A stretch of DNA of 40,768 nucleotides from Nocardia ninae NBRC 108245 (GCF_007990755.1 NZ_BJXA01000079.1:1-40768); one strand, 5' to 3'. Shown: positions 1 to 9,123, counted from the stretch's first letter. Program-made: numbers and translations. Notes: generated from the sequence alone by a model not told the origin.

Positions 1-1167
1 GGTGGTGCCCTCGCACCGGCAGATGACGGTGTCGGGCCGGGTCCAGGTGAGCACACCGGGCCGGATCGGGTGCGCGGCCGCGAGGCGGGTCACGAATTGC
101 CCGGCCGTGCGGTGCCGCGCCAGCAGCGCACGGTCCGCGGTGCCGCCCGCTGCGGCCAGGCCCGCGACGGTCCCCTCGACAGCGGCGACCTGGGAGCCGC
201 CGATGCCGGTGATTTCCCCTGCGGCCCAGACGCATTCAGCGCTGGTCTGTTGCTTGTCGTCGACGTATACGAAGCCGTTCTCGGTCAGTCGCGCCCCTGC
301 CGCGACCGCGAGCTCGTGCTGCGGGGTGAATCCGTGCGAGACCGCGACCGCGTCCACCGCAATGGTGCGGTGGCTACCCGGGATCGGCGTCCAATTCGCG
401 TCGAGCCGGGCCACGGTGGCCTCTTCCGCTCGGCCGTCGCCCGCCACCGCGACGACCGCCTGCGCGGTGCGCAACGGAATCCGATGCCGCACACCGCATG
501 CCACGTACTCGAACAGTTCCAGGGTCTTGCCCGCACTGTGCCGCAGCTGCCAAGGACGGGTGGCCCAGTGTCGCAGGATCGTGCGGGCCGGGTTGGCTTC
601 CAACACTGCCCGCACCTCAGCCCCGTTCTCGGCCAGCGACTGTGCGACCGGAAGCAGGAACGGGCCGGTGCCGGACACCAATACGGACCGGCCGACCAGG
701 AGGCGCTGTGTCTTCGCGAGCGTCTGTGCGGCACCGGCGGTGTAGACACCGGGCAGGTCCCAGCCGGGGAACGGGCACGCCCGGTCGTAGGCGCCGGTGG
801 CGAGCACCAGCGCGTCGCCGCGGACTACCCGGTGCACCCGCCGGTCGCCCTCGGCGCCGATCAGCAATCGTACTGCGGGACAACCGCCTTCGGGGTGGCG
901 CTCGATCTGATAGACGGCGGCCGTAGGAAGGTACTCGCAGCGCGGATGCTCGATCAGCAGGCGTGCGCGGCGTGCGGCCGCCGCGTATCCGTGCCCGATG
1001 TCGAGCGGTTGCCGGATACCGTATGCGGCCGGGATGCGCCGGTTGTACTGGCCACCCAAGGCCTCGTTCGAGTCGATCAGGGTTACCGTCGCGCCGTGCC
1101 GCAGCGCGGATTCGGCGGCCGCGGTGCCTGCCGGACCACCGCCGATCACCACCACATGTCTGGTCAC
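1..1167 (-). CDS. FAD/NAD(P)-binding oxidoreductase with C-terminal [2Fe-2S] motif, alpha subunit of a hydroxyproline-type dehydrogenase (partial)
   Basis: The gene starts at GTG 1167 and is open to the window edge, so the 3' end is missing (389 codons seen). The N-terminus has a Rossmann FAD motif (VVVIGGGPAG, about residues 5-14). A second dinucleotide-binding stretch (SVLVSGTGPFLLP) lies near the middle. Near the edge, ICRCEGT is the start of the BFD-like [2Fe-2S] cysteine motif found in HcnB and opine/hydroxyproline dehydrogenase alpha subunits. In those families the subunit passes electrons from the substrate-oxidising beta subunit. Its start overlaps the stop of the small ferredoxin subunit by 4 bp (GTGA), which fixes the start and implies translational coupling. 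The FAD/[2Fe-2S] family is clear. The substrate is inferred from the neighbours. Confidence 0.85.
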   Translation of the reverse strand, partial: MTRHVVVIGGGPAGTAAAESALRHGATVTLIDSNEALGGQYNRRIPAAYGIRQPLDIGHGYAAAARRARLLIEHPRCEYLPTAAVYQIERHPEGGCPAVRLLIGAEGDRRVHRVVRGDALVLATGAYDRACPFPGWDLPGVYTAGAAQTLAKTQRLLVGRSVLVSGTGPFLLPVAQSLAENGAEVRAVLEANPARTILRHWATRPWQLRHSAGKTLELFEYVACGVRHRIPLRTAQAVVAVAGDGRAEEATVARLDANWTPIPGSHRTIAVDAVAVSHGFTPQHELAVAAGARLTENGFVYVDDKQQTSAECVWAAGEITGIGGSQVAAVEGTVAGLAAAGGTADRALLARHRTAGQFVTRLAAAHPIRPGVLTWTRPDTVICRCEGTT

Positions 1168-1478
1168 TGAGCGTTTCCTGTCAGTCGGGACTGGGTGGTG
1201 ACGACGTCGCCGTCCCGGGCGGGCCGCCGGCACAGCCGAACATCGGGAACATCGTTGACGGTGGCGACGCAGTCGAAACACACACCGATTCCGCAGAACA
1301 CACCGCGTGGGCCGCCGGTGGGCGCGGTGCGCCAGTGCGTGCGGCCGTCGGCCAGCAGCACCGTGGCGAGGGTCTGACCGTGCACGCCCGGCACCGGGGT
1401 GCCGTCGACGGTGACCGTCAGCGGTCGATCGGCGCGGCCGACGGGATCGGCCTCCGGTCGAATCAGATGTGGGCTCAT
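1164..1478 (-). CDS. Small [2Fe-2S] ferredoxin-like subunit (gamma) of the same dehydrogenase
   Basis: A 104-residue protein resembling HcnA and the gamma subunit of heteromeric D-hydroxyproline dehydrogenase. Cysteines at residues 62, 67, 70 and 83 give the spacing C-X4-C-X2-C-X12-C of plant-type [2Fe-2S] ferredoxins, within CGIGVCFDC. The start is ATG 1478, which overlaps the preceding stop as ATGA. A longer in-frame reading to 1637 would run into the beta-subunit gene and is not used. The protein probably shuttles electrons between the flavin subunits at the inner face of the membrane. It lacks a signal peptide or membrane segment. Confidence 0.88.
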   Translation of the reverse strand: MSPHLIRPEADPVGRADRPLTVTVDGTPVPGVHGQTLATVLLADGRTHWRTAPTGGPRGVFCGIGVCFDCVATVNDVPDVRLCRRPARDGDVVTTQSRLTGNAQ

Positions 1479-2692
1479 CGGGATACCTGCTCCGGTGTGG
1501 TGATGACGGCGGGCCGGTCGACGGCGAAGGCCGCGAGGTCGATCTCGCCGGGATGGCCCGCCAGCGCGGCGGAAATGAGTTGGGCGGTACCGACCGACAG
1601 GCCGATGCCCGCGCCCTCGTGCCCGGTCGCGTGCCACAGGCCGGGAAGTCGCGGATCAGGGCCGATGACCGGGAGGTGGTCGTCCACGTAGGGACGGAAA
1701 CCGCCGTACGCCCGCATGATCGCGACGTCGGCCAGGATCGGATACAGCCGCAACGCCTTTCGCGCGATGGCGGCCAGGCTGTCGGGGCGCAGCCGGTCGT
1801 CGAAACCGCACTGGCGGCGCGACGAGCCGAGCAGCAGCGGGCCACCCCTGGTCGACTCGACAACGGCCGACGATTGCAGGGCCGCGTCCGAACTGCCCAC
1901 GGCGCCTACATAATCCGCGTCGTAGACCTTGTGGAACACCGTCGGCGGCATGGGCGCGGTGATGAGCACGTCGCCTCGGCGCGGCTTGATCGCGATCGGC
2001 GCGCCGAGCAGCTCGGACACCACGCCGGACCACGGGCCTGCCGCGTTGATCACGATGTCCGCGTGGCGTGGACCACGGGTGGTCGCTACGCCGATCAGTC
2101 GGCCGTCGCGGCAAAGCGCGGCGGTGACCTCGCAACGGGTCTCGACGATCGCGCCTCCCGCGATCGCCGCGCCGAGCAGTGCGGTCGCGGCACCCGCCGG
2201 TTGTACCTGCGCGTCCTCGGGGTAGTACACGGCCGCGCACACGTCGCGGGTGAGTGCGGGCTCGGCCGCGGCCAGCTGAGCCGCGTCCAGGTGCTCGCAC
2301 TGCACCCCAGCACTGCGCTGGCTTCGGGCGAACACGGTCAGCGCCGTGGCACCCGCGTCGGTGGTGGCAACGACGATGCCGCCCTTGGGTTCCCATTCGA
2401 CGGCCGCCGCGTCGCGCGGTAGCCGCTCGGCGATCCGCGCGAGCACGGTGGGCCACAGTCGCCGGGACAGTTGGGCGAGCGCCAGTTCGGGACCCGGTCC
2501 CTTGTCCGAGACGAGCACATTGCCTTCGCCGTGCGCGGTGGTGCCCGAGGCGACCCCGCCCCGCTCGCAGACGCGGACCGAGGCACCGGCGAGGGTGAGC
2601 TGGTCCGCGAGTGCGCACCCGATCATGCCGCCGCCGATGATCAGGACGTCTGTTCCCCGTGGGGGAGTGGCGCGGGGCGGGGCTGCCGTCAT
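1475..2692 (-). CDS. DAAO-family FAD oxidoreductase, substrate-oxidising beta subunit (probable D-hydroxyproline dehydrogenase)
   Basis: A 405-residue D-amino-acid-oxidase-family flavoprotein. The dinucleotide motif LIIGGGMIGCALA is at about residues 17-29. A typical DAAO/GlyOx C-terminus follows (YGGFRPYVDDHLPVIGPDP, then GLWHATGHEGAGIGLS). In the heteromeric enzymes of this family the beta subunit oxidises the imino acid to the pyrroline and hands electrons to the alpha and gamma subunits. Start ATG 2692 overlaps the stop of the aldehyde dehydrogenase gene by 4 bp, and its own stop overlaps the gamma subunit by 4 bp. The trio alpha-gamma-beta beside a DapA-like deaminase and a semialdehyde dehydrogenase is the reason for proposing hydroxyproline. 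Sarcosine or another imino acid is possible. Confidence 0.85.
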   Translation of the reverse strand: MTAAPPRATPPRGTDVLIIGGGMIGCALADQLTLAGASVRVCERGGVASGTTAHGEGNVLVSDKGPGPELALAQLSRRLWPTVLARIAERLPRDAAAVEWEPKGGIVVATTDAGATALTVFARSQRSAGVQCEHLDAAQLAAAEPALTRDVCAAVYYPEDAQVQPAGAATALLGAAIAGGAIVETRCEVTAALCRDGRLIGVATTRGPRHADIVINAAGPWSGVVSELLGAPIAIKPRRGDVLITAPMPPTVFHKVYDADYVGAVGSSDAALQSSAVVESTRGGPLLLGSSRRQCGFDDRLRPDSLAAIARKALRLYPILADVAIMRAYGGFRPYVDDHLPVIGPDPRLPGLWHATGHEGAGIGLSVGTAQLISAALAGHPGEIDLAAFAVDRPAVITTPEQVSR

Positions 2693-4161
2693 TGTGCGCG
2701 TGCTCCGTTCACCGAGCGCGGCACGGAAAGCGGGTTGTCCGTGCGCAATTCGAGTGGCAGCAGATCCTCGGGCACCGACTGGTAGGTCACCGGCCGGAGG
2801 AAACGGGAGATCGCCGCGGTACCCACCGAGGTCGCCGTGGGTGCCGTCGTCGCCGGGTAGGGCCCGCCGTGCTGCTGCGCGTAGGTCACCGAGAGTCCGG
2901 TGGGCCAGCTGTTCCACAGCACCCGCCCGGCCGCCCCGACGGCGGCGGCGGTGAGCGCGCGGGTGGTGTCGTCGACCTGGTCGCCGAAGATGGAGACGGT
3001 CAGCTGGCCGTCCATCGAGCGAGCCAGTTCGAGCAGTTCGGCGGTGTTCCGGTAGCTGACGAGAAGTGTTGCCGGGCCGAACATCTCGTGCATCAGCGCA
3101 TCGCGATCGGCGAGCACCGTGCGTGCGGTGGTGGCGAGCAGCAGTGCCTCGCCCGGCCCGCCGCCGGCGAGCAGTTCCACGTTCGGGTGCGCGCGTACCT
3201 GCGCGACGGCGCGCGTGAAACCCGCGGCGATGTCCTCGTTGAGCATGTCTCCGGTCGGTACCGGGTTGCTCCGGATCAGCGCGGCCAGCTCGCTGAAAAC
3301 CGGTGCCTCCTCGGGGATGGCGACCAGTCCGGGCTTGGTGCAGAGCTGACCGGCGCTGGCGCTCACCGCGGTGAGCAGTCCCGCCGCGATCTCCGTCGCC
3401 CGCGTCCGCGCGGCCGCCTCGGTGACGAAGACCGGGTTGATGGAACCGAGTTCTCCGTAGAACGGGATCGGCACCGGACGGCGGGAAGCCAGGTCGTACA
3501 GCGCCCGTCCGCCCGCGGTGGAGCCGGTGAACGCCGCGGCGGCGATCGCCGGATGGGTCAGCGCCTGCACTCCGGCGTCCCGACCGAAGACGAGTCCGAA
3601 TGTGCCACTCGGAGCGCCATATTCGGCAAGCGTTGCATCGACCAGGCGGCCCACCGTGCGGGACAATGCGGGATGCCCTGGACTGGCTTTGACGATCACC
3701 GGGCACCCCGCCGCGAGCGCCGACGCGGTATCGCCGCCCGCGACGGAGAAGGCGAACGGGAAGTTGCTCGCCGCGAAGTTGACCACCGGGCCCAGTGCGA
3801 TATTCATCCGCCGCAGGTCCGGTCGCGGCGCACCCATCGGCCATTCGGCGTCCGCGGTGTCGATGCGCACGTCGAGGAAGTCGCCGTCGAGCACCAGCTG
3901 CGCGAACAGGCGCAGCTGGAAACTGGTGCGCCGCAGCTCACCGGCCAGCCTAGGTTCGGACAGGTGCGTCTCCCGCATCGCCAAGGGGATCAGCTCGGCG
4001 GCCTGCGCGTCGAGCCGGTCGGCGACGCCGCGCAACACCCCGGCCCGGTCGGTCAGCGTCATGGCCGCCCAGGGTCCCGCCGCCGCTGCCGCCGCGGTGG
4101 CAAGGGCATCGACCTCGTCGGCGGTGGTGTCGCGAACGGATTCGACCGCGCTTTCGGTCAT
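2689..4161 (-). CDS. Aldehyde dehydrogenase, probable alpha-ketoglutarate semialdehyde (2,5-dioxovalerate) dehydrogenase
   Basis: A 490-residue NAD(P)-dependent aldehyde dehydrogenase. Visible landmarks are the substrate Asn in FAASNFPF (N133), cofactor Lys in IVKAS (K158), the FTGST nucleotide loop (211-215), general-base Glu in YGELGSINP (E237) and nucleophile Cys in GQLCTKPG (C274). The ELGSINP and QLCTKPG signatures match the alpha-ketoglutarate-semialdehyde branch, which turns the product of the pyrroline deaminase into 2-oxoglutarate. ATG 4161 has a good GAGGAG ribosome site 6-11 nt upstream. A longer in-frame start near 4236 would overlap the upstream gene and has no such site. Second gene of the operon. 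Confidence 0.88.
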   Translation of the reverse strand: MTESAVESVRDTTADEVDALATAAAAAAGPWAAMTLTDRAGVLRGVADRLDAQAAELIPLAMRETHLSEPRLAGELRRTSFQLRLFAQLVLDGDFLDVRIDTADAEWPMGAPRPDLRRMNIALGPVVNFAASNFPFAFSVAGGDTASALAAGCPVIVKASPGHPALSRTVGRLVDATLAEYGAPSGTFGLVFGRDAGVQALTHPAIAAAAFTGSTAGGRALYDLASRRPVPIPFYGELGSINPVFVTEAAARTRATEIAAGLLTAVSASAGQLCTKPGLVAIPEEAPVFSELAALIRSNPVPTGDMLNEDIAAGFTRAVAQVRAHPNVELLAGGGPGEALLLATTARTVLADRDALMHEMFGPATLLVSYRNTAELLELARSMDGQLTVSIFGDQVDDTTRALTAAAVGAAGRVLWNSWPTGLSVTYAQQHGGPYPATTAPTATSVGTAAISRFLRPVTYQSVPEDLLPLELRTDNPLSVPRSVNGARAQ

Positions 4162-4207
4162 CGCTAGCTCCTCGTCTTTCGTCTGCACCCGATGATCTAC
4201 CGACTGC

Positions 4208-5119
4208 TTACCGGTAGCCCTTGGCGAGCACGTCACGGGTGTCCTCGGTGAGCTTGGCGATCAGCTCGGGCGCCAGCGGAACCCGCGGCGGGCGGCACTT
4301 GCCGCCTTGCCGTCCGGCCAGGTCCATCGACAGCTTGATCGCGTGCACGAACTGCGGCTTCGAGTCCCAGCGCAGCAGCTTGTGCAGCTCGCGGTACAGC
4401 GGAAGCGCCTTGTCCAGATCCCGGCTGACCGAGGCGTTGTACAGCTCGACCGTGGCCCGGGGGATGGCGTTCGGGTAGCCCGCGACCCAGCCGACCGCGC
4501 CGGCGATGCCGAGCTCGAGCAGTACGTCGTCCGAGCCGACGAGCACATCGAGTTCGGGTGCGAGTTCCTTGATCTCGTAGAAGCGCCGCACGTCGCCGGT
4601 GAACTCCTTGACCGCGACGATCAGGCCCTCGCCGTGCAGTTCGGCCAGGATGTCGGGGGTCAGGTCGATGCGCGTGTCGAACGGGTTGTTGTACGCCACG
4701 ATCGGCAGGCCGACCGCGGCCACTGTGCGGTAGTGATCCAGCACCGAGTCGCGCCCGCCGCGATAGGTGTTGGGCGGCAACAACATCACGGCGTGTGCCC
4801 CGGCTTCGGCGGCCTGCTCGGCCCACTTGCGGGCTTGCAGCGCCCCGTAGGCGGCGATGCCCGGCATCACCGTGAAGCCGTCCGGTGCGGCCGCGACGGC
4901 CGTGGTCACCACCCTGGCCCGCTCCTCGTCGTCGAGGGTCTGGTACTCGCCGAGCGACCCGTTCGGGCTCACCCCGTGGCAGCCGTTGGCGGCCAGCCAC
5001 TGCACGTGCTGCGCGTAGGCGTCGTAGTCGACCGAGTAATCCTCAGCGAACGGCAGGGTCGTCGCGACCAGGATCCCGTGCCAGGGCTTGGTCCCGGCTG
5101 AGGTGATCGGTTCGGACAT
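4208..5119 (-). CDS. DapA-family aldolase/deaminase, probable pyrroline-4-hydroxy-2-carboxylate deaminase
   Basis: A 303-residue TIM-barrel enzyme of the dihydrodipicolinate synthase family. The Schiff-base Lys is in VAVKEFTGD (K171), the catalytic Tyr in VAYNNPF (Y143), and the substrate loop NGSLGEY (53-59) replaces the GTTGE of DapA. In hydroxyproline catabolism this family deaminates and dehydrates the pyrroline to alpha-ketoglutarate semialdehyde, which the next gene oxidises. Start ATG 5119 is preceded by GGAGG at a good distance. First gene of the operon, 46 bp before the aldehyde dehydrogenase. A ketodeoxyglucarate dehydratase role (sugar-acid pathway) is the main alternative. The DAAO/ferredoxin/HcnB-like trio argues against it. 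Confidence 0.87.
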   Translation of the reverse strand: MSEPITSAGTKPWHGILVATTLPFAEDYSVDYDAYAQHVQWLAANGCHGVSPNGSLGEYQTLDDEERARVVTTAVAAAPDGFTVMPGIAAYGALQARKWAEQAAEAGAHAVMLLPPNTYRGGRDSVLDHYRTVAAVGLPIVAYNNPFDTRIDLTPDILAELHGEGLIVAVKEFTGDVRRFYEIKELAPELDVLVGSDDVLLELGIAGAVGWVAGYPNAIPRATVELYNASVSRDLDKALPLYRELHKLLRWDSKPQFVHAIKLSMDLAGRQGGKCRPPRVPLAPELIAKLTEDTRDVLAKGYR

Positions 5120-5165
5120 GGGAAGCCTCCATCTGCGCGAATGTCCGGCCCGGGAAACCAGACCG

Positions 5166-5188
5166 AATGTCATGTGACGTGTGACATT
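5166..5188. promoter_or_regulatory. Palindromic operator candidate upstream of the hydroxyproline-type operon
   Basis: AATGTCA and TGACATT form perfect 7-bp inverted arms separated by 9 bp, centred about 58 bp upstream of the first gene's ATG. The local AT content is higher than in the surroundings. The form suits a dimeric repressor such as a GntR/FCD protein. No candidate regulator gene is in the window. Confidence 0.5.
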
Positions 5189-5309
5189 GCACAAGGTAAC
5201 GGAGTGACGGTGATCACGCAAGAGGTGGGGAGTGACTGGGGACACGGGGGTGGATATGGGTGGAAGTTCTTGTAGCCCAGCTCCTTCCGTCCACTGGTGA
5301 GACGACCGA

Positions 5310-5344
5310 CGGTGCGGCTGATCGATTCGCGATCAGCCGCACCG
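5310..5344 (-). terminator. Rho-independent-like hairpin downstream of the lipoprotein hydrolase gene
   Basis: Perfect 15-bp inverted repeat (CGGTGCGGCTGATCG and its complement) with a 5-nt loop, 32 bp past the stop of the 5377-6876 gene. It lacks a U-tract, as is common in actinobacteria. It insulates that gene from the operon promoter to its left. Confidence 0.7.
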
Positions 5345-5376
5345 TGTCAGAGCTGGGTGTTTGTTCGAGTGCTCGA

Positions 5377-6876
5377 TTACTTCGGCACGGGGGTGACGGC
5401 GATCGGCGGGATGGCGTCCACACAGGAGGTCGGGCCCGGGGTGCCGGTGCGGACGAAGCGGTTGACGATGCCTGCGATGCAGCCGGTGGGCTCCAGGTCG
5501 GGCACGTGACCGGTGTTGGGGACCGACAGGAAGGTCGCCTGCGGGAACCCGGCCGCTACGCGCCGGCCGTTCGCGTCGGGGGTGATGGCGTCGAGGTCGC
5601 CGGACAGCACCAGCACCGGAACATTCGGCAGCGCTTCGCGTGCGTGCACCGGTTGCGGGCGGGTGAACGCGGGCCACCGGATGCAGGCGTCGCCACCGTC
5701 ACGTTGTCCGGCGCTGAAGCCCGCGGCGCTGAAGGCGCCGACGCCGTCGGGGCCCGCCGCGGCGAGACCCTCGCGGTATTGCCGCTCGCGCTCGGGCAGG
5801 GCCGACTCGCGTGACCAGAGGTTGGGGTAGTCGTTGCAGGCGACGGTGATGTAGAGATCGATGCTCTCTGCGGTCGGCTCGGCGGCGGCACGTTCGGCCC
5901 ACTGCCGCAGCGCGGTGTCGTCGCCGCTCGCCGCCGTGTGCAGCGCGGCGGGCAGCATGCCGAGCAGGGTCGGTTGCTGCGGATCGGCACCGACGCCGGT
6001 GGTCGCTACCTCGAAGGCGAGGGTGGCGAGCTTGCTTTCGCTGAGCTGCAAGGGATTCGGGCCGGTGATCGACAGGGGAGCGCTGGCCAGTCGTTGTGCC
6101 ACCGTGCGCAGGTCGGCGACGGCGGTCGCGCCGTCACAGGCTCGGCTTCGGTCGCAGATGCGTTGTAGCGCAAGCGATACCGCTTCCGCGTTGGGTCGCG
6201 ACAGCAGGTCGAAGTAGGGCGGGTAGGCGCCGGACAGCACGATGGATTGCACATGATCGGGATGGCGTTCGGCATAGACCGGCATCAGGTAGGTGCCGTA
6301 GGAAATGCCGTACAGCACCAGCTTCGGGATCCCGAGCCGGGCGCGCACGGCGTCGAAGTCATCGGCCGTCGCCGCCGAGGTGTATCCCGCCGCACGTGCG
6401 CCGAGCTGTTCGCCGCACGTCGCCACCGTCTGCTGCTGGTATTCGCGGGTGCCGAGCTCGTATCCGGCTTCGTCGGCGCCGCAGTCCACCGGGCTGGACA
6501 GACCGGTGCCGCGCGGGTCGATGAGCAGCAGGTCGTGATCGTCGAGCAGCTGCGCGGCCAGTTGGGTGGCCTGCGCGGCGTGCGAGATCAGCGGTACTCC
6601 GGGGCCGCCCGGATTCGGCGTGACGGTGCCTGCGGCGGGCACGTCCAGGTTGCTACGCCGGATCAACGCGTAACTCACTGCGACAGTGCCCATTTCGGGC
6701 CGATCGGTGACCAGCGGCCGTGACTCCACGCCGCACTGGACCTGATGCCCGGGCACCGTCGGGCACCAGTCGGGACCGGGCGGCGGTGCGCTGTCGCTGC
6801 CGCATCCGGTGACCAGCGTCGCGGCGGCCAGCACGGCCAGCAAGCCCGCGAGCGACCGCATTCCCTTGCGCATCAT
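5377..6876 (-). CDS. Exported alpha/beta-hydrolase lipoprotein, tripeptidyl-aminopeptidase-like
   Basis: A 499-residue secreted hydrolase. A basic N-terminus and hydrophobic stretch lead to the lipobox LVTGC (Cys25), so it should be anchored on the outer face of the membrane. The oxyanion segment NPGGPG (88-93), nucleophile GISYG (Ser192), a late SGDLD aspartate and NTGHVPD histidine make a complete triad. The C-terminal part looks like the TAP-like domain of Streptomyces SlpD/TAP peptidases, which release short peptides or act on related substrates. Start is the first of two adjacent ATGs (6876), with GAAGGG upstream. It is divergent from the two-component genes. Confidence 0.85.
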   Translation of the reverse strand: MMRKGMRSLAGLLAVLAAATLVTGCGSDSAPPPGPDWCPTVPGHQVQCGVESRPLVTDRPEMGTVAVSYALIRRSNLDVPAAGTVTPNPGGPGVPLISHAAQATQLAAQLLDDHDLLLIDPRGTGLSSPVDCGADEAGYELGTREYQQQTVATCGEQLGARAAGYTSAATADDFDAVRARLGIPKLVLYGISYGTYLMPVYAERHPDHVQSIVLSGAYPPYFDLLSRPNAEAVSLALQRICDRSRACDGATAVADLRTVAQRLASAPLSITGPNPLQLSESKLATLAFEVATTGVGADPQQPTLLGMLPAALHTAASGDDTALRQWAERAAAEPTAESIDLYITVACNDYPNLWSRESALPERERQYREGLAAAGPDGVGAFSAAGFSAGQRDGGDACIRWPAFTRPQPVHAREALPNVPVLVLSGDLDAITPDANGRRVAAGFPQATFLSVPNTGHVPDLEPTGCIAGIVNRFVRTGTPGPTSCVDAIPPIAVTPVPK

Positions 6877-7049
6877 CGAAATTCCCTTCGTTGGAGCATC
6901 TCCCGTATTCAGCGGAGTCGAGAGGAATCCTGCGTGGCAGACGTCAACGCTCAGCGAGGCCCGCGACAAAATCACGTAAGAATCCACCCGACCGAACGGT
7001 GCGGGAATTCTGGTCACTCGGCGGAGGGTGATGGCGGTCACGAAGGGGG

Positions 7050-7799
7050 GTGCTGGATCCGTTGGATTCGCTACTTACCAGCAACAATGTCAGCGTGACC
7101 AGATCGAGCTCGCCAGTGCCTGCCGCGTCCGTGCTCGTCGTCGAGGACGACCCGCATGTGCGCAGCACGCTGGACCAGTTGCTTCGCTTCGAGGGATACC
7201 GCGTCCATCTGGCCGCAGACGGGCAGCAAGCGCTGGAGATGCTCGAGCAGATACAGCCGGATCTGGCTGTGGTCGATGTGGTGATGCCGCGGTTGGACGG
7301 GTTGTCGCTGTGCAGGCTGCTGCGCCGCCGCGGTGACCGGCTGCCGATCCTGGTGCTCACCGCGCGGCATCAGGTCGGTGATCGGGTGGCCGGGCTGGAC
7401 GCGGGCGCGGACGACTACCTGGCCAAACCGTTCGCGACCGATGAACTGCTGGCCAGGCTGCGGGCGCTGCTGCGCCGCAGCACCCTGGACGAGGACGCCA
7501 CAGTGCTTTCGGTCGCCGATCTGACGTTGCATCCGGCGACGCGCGAAGTTTTTCGCGGGCAGCGGCCGATCGAGCTGACCAAGACCGAGTTCGACGTGCT
7601 GGAGCTGCTGCTGCGCAACGCGCGAATCGTGTTGTCCCGCAGCCGGATCTACGAGCACATCTGGGGTTTCGACTTCGACACCGAGTCCCGCTCGCTCGAT
7701 GTGTACATCGGCTATTTGCGGCGCAAGACCGAGCAGAACGGCGAACCGCGGTTGATCCACACCGTCCGCAATGTCGGCTACGCCGTGCGGCCCGCTTGA
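7050..7799 (+). CDS. OmpR-family response regulator (MprA-like)
   Basis: About 249 residues. The receiver domain has the acidic pair in VVEDD, phospho-acceptor Asp76 (VVDVVMP), Thr104 and Lys126 (YLAKPF). A winged-helix DNA-binding domain follows ([14 protein letters not shown], then VGYAVRP at the end). It is predicted to be phosphorylated by the kinase encoded next, whose ATG overlaps its stop (TGATG). The start is uncertain. GTG 7050 has an AAGGGGG stretch directly against it, rather close for a ribosome site. GTG 7095, just before the receiver fold, is an alternative that would remove 15 residues. The family and pairing are clear; the signal and regulon are not. Confidence 0.88.
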   Translation: MLDPLDSLLTSNNVSVTRSSSPVPAASVLVVEDDPHVRSTLDQLLRFEGYRVHLAADGQQALEMLEQIQPDLAVVDVVMPRLDGLSLCRLLRRRGDRLPILVLTARHQVGDRVAGLDAGADDYLAKPFATDELLARLRALLRRSTLDEDATVLSVADLTLHPATREVFRGQRPIELTKTEFDVLELLLRNARIVLSRSRIYEHIWGFDFDTESRSLDVYIGYLRRKTEQNGEPRLIHTVRNVGYAVRPA

Positions 7800-9121
7800 T
7801 GTTGCGCGCCAGGATCACCCTCGTCGTCATCGTGGCCGTGGTGGCCGCGATCGTCGTCACTCTCGCAACGTCCTACCGCGGGGTCTCCGAGCTGGTCGCC
7901 GAGCAGATCGACCGCAGCCTCAACGACCGCGCCGACGCCGTGCTCGCGGTGTTGCCCGCCGTGTTGCCCGAGCGGTCCGACACCATCGAGCAACTGCTGT
8001 CGGCCGACGGCGCCGCACACCCGCTGATACCGGGGCACGTGTCGCTGCCGGTCGCCGAGGCCGACCGCGCGGTCGCCAGAACCGGCAGCGGCACCGCCGA
8101 GTACAACATCGAGTTGGACGGGCTGCCCTACGGCATCCTCACCAAGCCGCGCCCCGGCGGCGGCGCGGTGATGGTGGCGCAGCGGTACCAGGAACCAGAG
8201 CGCATCGATAACGAATTCCTTTGGCGCACCGGCGGTATCACCGCCATCGCGGTGGCGCTGTCGGCGCTGCTGAGCTGGCTGGCCATCGGCCGCATCCTGC
8301 GGCCGGTCCGGCGGCTGCTCGCCGCGACCGAGCAGATCAGCTCCACCCAGGACCTGTCGGTGCCGCTGCCACCCACCGGCCGAGACGAAATCGGCAGGCT
8401 CACCGGCTCTTTCGACGCCATGCTGGGCGCGCTACGCCGCTCCCGGGCCCAGCAGCAGCGGCTGGTCCAGGACGCCAGCCACGAGCTGCGGACCCCGCTG
8501 ACCTCGATTCGCGGCAGCGCCGAATTGCTGCAACGGGCTCGGGGCCGACTCGACCACGACGACGAGACCCAGGTGCTCGATACCTTGGTCAAGGAGTCCG
8601 CGGCGCTCGACGCATTGGTCGCCGAGCTGGTCGAACTCGCCACCGACCAGCACACCGCCGAAGACGCCACCGAGGTGGACCTGCCCACGCTGGCCGAGGA
8701 CTGCGCGCAACGTTTCCGGCATCGCAGCGGGCGCGCCATCACTGTCACCGCGGACGATCCCGCCCCCGTGCTGGCGCGGCCGCGGGCACTGGCGCGGTGT
8801 GTGGACAACCTGCTCAGCAACGCGATCAAGTTCAGCCCGCCGGACACCCCGGTCGAGGTGCACATCCAGCACACCGAGTTGACGGTGCGCGACCACGGAC
8901 CGGGCATCGCCGCCGACGACACCACCGCGATCTTCGATCGGTTCTATCGCGCCGCGAACACCCAGGGCACACCGGGTTCCGGGCTCGGCCTCGCCATCGT
9001 CGGAGATATCGTCGCCGCGCATCACGGCACCGTTTTCGCCGAGCCCGGTCCCGGTGCGCGCATCGGTTTCCGGCTCCCGCCGATCCAGCCGCCCAGCGCG
9101 CACCGCCGCCGTCGGAGCTGA
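7799..9121 (+). CDS. Membrane sensor histidine kinase (MprB-like)
   Basis: A 440-residue kinase. TM1 at about 6-24, an extracytoplasmic sensor of roughly 115 residues, TM2 at about 143-163, HAMP (164-217), H-box DASHELRTPLTS with His228, N-box NLLSNAIKFS, G1 DHGPGIA and G2 GSGLGLAIV. ATG 7799 overlaps the regulator's TGA, so the two are translationally coupled. The last 10 residues are basic. It ends 2 bp before the convergent methyltransferase gene. The architecture fits the MprB/PrrB/TrcS group. The sensor domain has no motif that I can tie to a ligand. Confidence 0.9.
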   Translation: MLRARITLVVIVAVVAAIVVTLATSYRGVSELVAEQIDRSLNDRADAVLAVLPAVLPERSDTIEQLLSADGAAHPLIPGHVSLPVAEADRAVARTGSGTAEYNIELDGLPYGILTKPRPGGGAVMVAQRYQEPERIDNEFLWRTGGITAIAVALSALLSWLAIGRILRPVRRLLAATEQISSTQDLSVPLPPTGRDEIGRLTGSFDAMLGALRRSRAQQQRLVQDASHELRTPLTSIRGSAELLQRARGRLDHDDETQVLDTLVKESAALDALVAELVELATDQHTAEDATEVDLPTLAEDCAQRFRHRSGRAITVTADDPAPVLARPRALARCVDNLLSNAIKFSPPDTPVEVHIQHTELTVRDHGPGIAADDTTAIFDRFYRAANTQGTPGSGLGLAIVGDIVAAHHGTVFAEPGPGARIGFRLPPIQPPSAHRRRRS

Positions 9122-9123
9122 GG

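Noticed and set aside
2659-4167. 502-residue open frame on the plus strand antisense to the aldehyde dehydrogenase
   Set aside because: Shadow of GC-rich third positions; Arg/Gly/His-rich composition, no domain and no ribosome site.
1475-5119. Reading the first operon as sugar-acid (glucarate or arabinose) catabolism through ketodeoxyglucarate dehydratase
   Set aside because: That pathway shares the DapA-like and semialdehyde dehydrogenase steps but not the DAAO, ferredoxin and HcnB-like trio, which fits an imino-acid dehydrogenase.
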